In this document: one piece after another, positions 62,501 through 64,000 of the stretch
How the letters are laid out: every line of letters starts with the position of its first letter
How positions within the stretch are numbered: position 1 is the first letter of the stretch
Assembly: GCF_002291425.1 (NCBI RefSeq)
Contig: NZ_CP014136.1
Span: forward strand, 620,001 to 684,000
Origin: Gibbsiella quercinecans
Lineage (GTDB): Bacteria > Pseudomonadota > Gammaproteobacteria > Enterobacterales > Enterobacteriaceae
Direction of reading: 5' to 3'
Length of the DNA stretch: 64,000 nucleotides
The notes under the pieces: model-generated
Database searches by the model: none
Told to the model about the DNA's origin: nothing
Seen by the model: the letters and a program-made list of their open reading frames with translations, nothing else
Made by a program: the position numbers and the translations under genes

Positions 62501-64000
62501 TTCCGTTTTCCCTTTGAAGATGGCAGCGCCAAGGGCGATAACAGGAATGCGGTGAAAATACCGCTGCACAACACGATGCCAAAGCTGCTAATGGCCTGTG
62601 TGCTACTGAATACCAGCATGCCCAACGTTAATAAGGTGGTGCACATCGCCAGCGTCACCGCCAATAAGGCGGTCATCGGCGTTGCGCGAGGATTGCTGAA
62701 AAATAGCGTGTAATTAATGCCGATCCCCAATACCAGCACCAGCGCCAGTAAGGAAAATAGATTAAGGCTATGCCCGGTCAGCGCCAGCGCCGCCAGCCCT
62801 ATCCCCAGCGACAGCACGGAAGGGATCATGCACAACAACCCCTGCCGCCACCCCATACGCGCCATATAGCTGGCAGCGATCGCCCCCAGCGCCGCCAGCA
62901 GCAGCCAACTTAGCATCACGCGATAAAAGCCGAACAACCGATCAAAGGTCGCTTTACGATCGATCCACGCCACGCCCGGCACACTCTGCGCCAGTTCGCT
63001 CAGTTTATCGCTGGCTTTCACGCCGCTCACCGGCACCAACACCCCACTTTGCCCATCAGGCAGGCTCATCCAAAGCAAGTTCCACCCTTCGCTAAGCGGG
63101 CTGGCCAGCCACTGCGCCGGCGTCACCGGCATCGGCGCCACATCCGGCGGAGCAACCTCTACGCCAGCCTGTTGCAGCCGCGCTGTCACCGTCGGCGTCG
63201 CCGCAGCGATGAGCGTTGCGTCCTGTTGTTGCCGTGCCAGCGAGGCGAGCGGCAATTGGCGCCAACTATCAAGCCACTGATGCTGCCGGGCTTGCGTTAA
63301 TTTCGGCACCAGTTGTTCAAGGCGAGCCAGCGTTTGCTGCTCGCTGCTGCCATACACCATAAACCAGGTTTGATCGGCGCTTTGCCCGGTCAGCGCGGTA
63401 ATCTGCCGCTCCTGTTGCAACAGCGCCGGCGGCAGCGATTGCAACTGTGCAATATCGTCATCAATCTGTAGGCGCCACACGCCCATAATGGCAACCGCCG
63501 CCGCCAGCAACGGAACGCCAATGCGCACCATGCGGTTGCGCCGCCAGGCTAACAGCCAGCGGCCAAGCAGCGCCATTGCCGGCACCGGGCGCACCGGCAG
63601 GCCCTTAACCAGAAAGGGATACCAGCACACCACGGTTAAGCACGAGGCCGTCAGCCCCGACGCGGCGAAAACAGCTAACTGCTGCAGCCCCGGAAACGGC
63701 GCCAACACCATGATCAGATAAGCGATCGCTGCGGTGCCCAACGCCAGCAACAGCGCCGGCAACACCTTACGCAAGCTCTCCAGCGGCGCCACCTGGGCGC
63801 CATGAACCATACGCTCGGTCAGGTAATACAACGTATAGTCGGCGGAAATGCCCACAATACTCATGCTCATCACCAGCGTCATCAGATGCAATTCGCCAAA
63901 CAACGCCAGCGTGGTTACCGTACCGACAACCGCGCCGATACTCACTGACAGCAGGCAAAGCAGCAGCGGCCGCGGCGATCGAAATACCGATAACACCAGC
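62497..64000 (-). CDS. MMPL-family exporter, C-terminal part (5' end outside window)
   Basis: At least 499 residues are visible and the frame stays open to the window edge, so the start is missing. Full-length relatives have ~770 residues. Visible: two membrane blocks (63500-64000 region and 62520-62950 region) separated by a ~200-residue periplasmic domain, with G-I-S-A-D-Y-T-L-Y-Y-L-T-E-R and G-I-G-I-N-Y-T-L-F-F-S-N, the paired RND/MMPL transmembrane motifs. Likely exports the aryl-polyene lipid across the inner membrane. The gene order with the DUF3261 lipoprotein and ApeO supports this. Confidence 0.88.
   Translation of the reverse strand, partial: LVLSVFRSPRPLLLCLLSVSIGAVVGTVTTLALFGELHLMTLVMSMSIVGISADYTLYYLTERMVHGAQVAPLESLRKVLPALLLALGTAAIAYLIMVLAPFPGLQQLAVFAASGLTASCLTVVCWYPFLVKGLPVRPVPAMALLGRWLLAWRRNRMVRIGVPLLAAAVAIMGVWRLQIDDDIAQLQSLPPALLQQERQITALTGQSADQTWFMVYGSSEQQTLARLEQLVPKLTQARQHQWLDSWRQLPLASLARQQQDATLIAAATPTVTARLQQAGVEVAPPDVAPMPVTPAQWLASPLSEGWNLLWMSLPDGQSGVLVPVSGVKASDKLSELAQSVPGVAWIDRKATFDRLFGFYRVMLSWLLLAALGAIAASYMARMGWRQGLLCMIPSVLSLGIGLAALALTGHSLNLFSLLALVLVLGIGINYTLFFSNPRATPMTALLAVTLAMCTTLLTLGMLVFSSTQAISSFGIVLCSGIFTAFLLSPLALPSSKGKRK

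Overview
The window is chromosomal DNA from an enterobacterium, most likely Serratia or a close relative in Yersiniaceae. Evidence: high-GC coding DNA, 127-bp ERIC elements with the canonical ERIC cores, kdpFABCDE with an E. coli-like KdpE box, and an aryl-polyene cluster. The genus is inference. I see no rRNA, tRNA, CRISPR array, transposase or phage gene. All large reading frames look intact; only the first and last genes are cut by the window edges.

Layout. 1-6.6 kb: the end of a ROK-family protein, an exported nucleoside-hydrolase-like (DUF1593) protein, and a tight minus-strand operon (O-methyltransferase, Tat-exported ceramidase-like enzyme, Tat-exported esterase) divergent from a TetR regulator with a perfect 10-bp inverted repeat between them. 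6.6-15.5 kb: an RND efflux operon, mdtA-mdtB-mdtC plus its own outer-membrane factor (MuxABC-OpmB arrangement). 15.5-22.6 kb: ERIC-rich DNA, a FUSC-family membrane protein, a KdgM-type porin overlapping a phytase-like phosphatase, a ClbS-like protein, a PhzF enzyme, and a LysR regulator divergent from a GNAT acetyltransferase. 22.6-30.6 kb: a sugar operon (TIM-barrel isomerase, ABC binding protein, ATPase and permease, RpiR regulator, ribokinase-like kinase, GH1 6-phospho-beta-glucosidase) whose substrate I cannot name. 30.9-36.8 kb: ketopantoate-reductase-like protein, then an unsaturated-oligouronide module (GPH symporter, GH105 hydrolase, KduD, RpiB-type isomerase). 36.9-38.1 kb: a periplasmic broad-spectrum amino-acid racemase.

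38.5-50.2 kb holds a nicotinate catabolic cluster. The leftward arm is nicX-nicR-nicA-nicB followed by MocA-type and XdhC-type cofactor genes; the rightward arm is nicC-nicD-nicF-nicT. Nicotinate would enter by NicT, be hydroxylated by NicAB to 6-hydroxynicotinate, converted by NicC to 2,5-dihydroxypyridine, opened by NicX, deformylated by NicD and deamidated by NicF to maleate. NicE (maleate isomerase), needed to reach fumarate, is not in the window. Two similar 16-bp palindromes in the nicX/nicC promoter region are good candidate NicR operators.

50.2-58.2 kb: kdpFABCDE for high-affinity potassium uptake, including a 29-residue KdpF. 58.3-64 kb: one end of an aryl-polyene pigment cluster (ApeR, ApeQ, ApeP, ApeO, a DUF3261 lipoprotein and an MMPL exporter running off the window).

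The least-explained parts are the Tat esterase/ceramidase/methyltransferase operon, the ABC sugar operon, and an ERIC element swollen by seven small hairpins between the GH105 gene and kduD.
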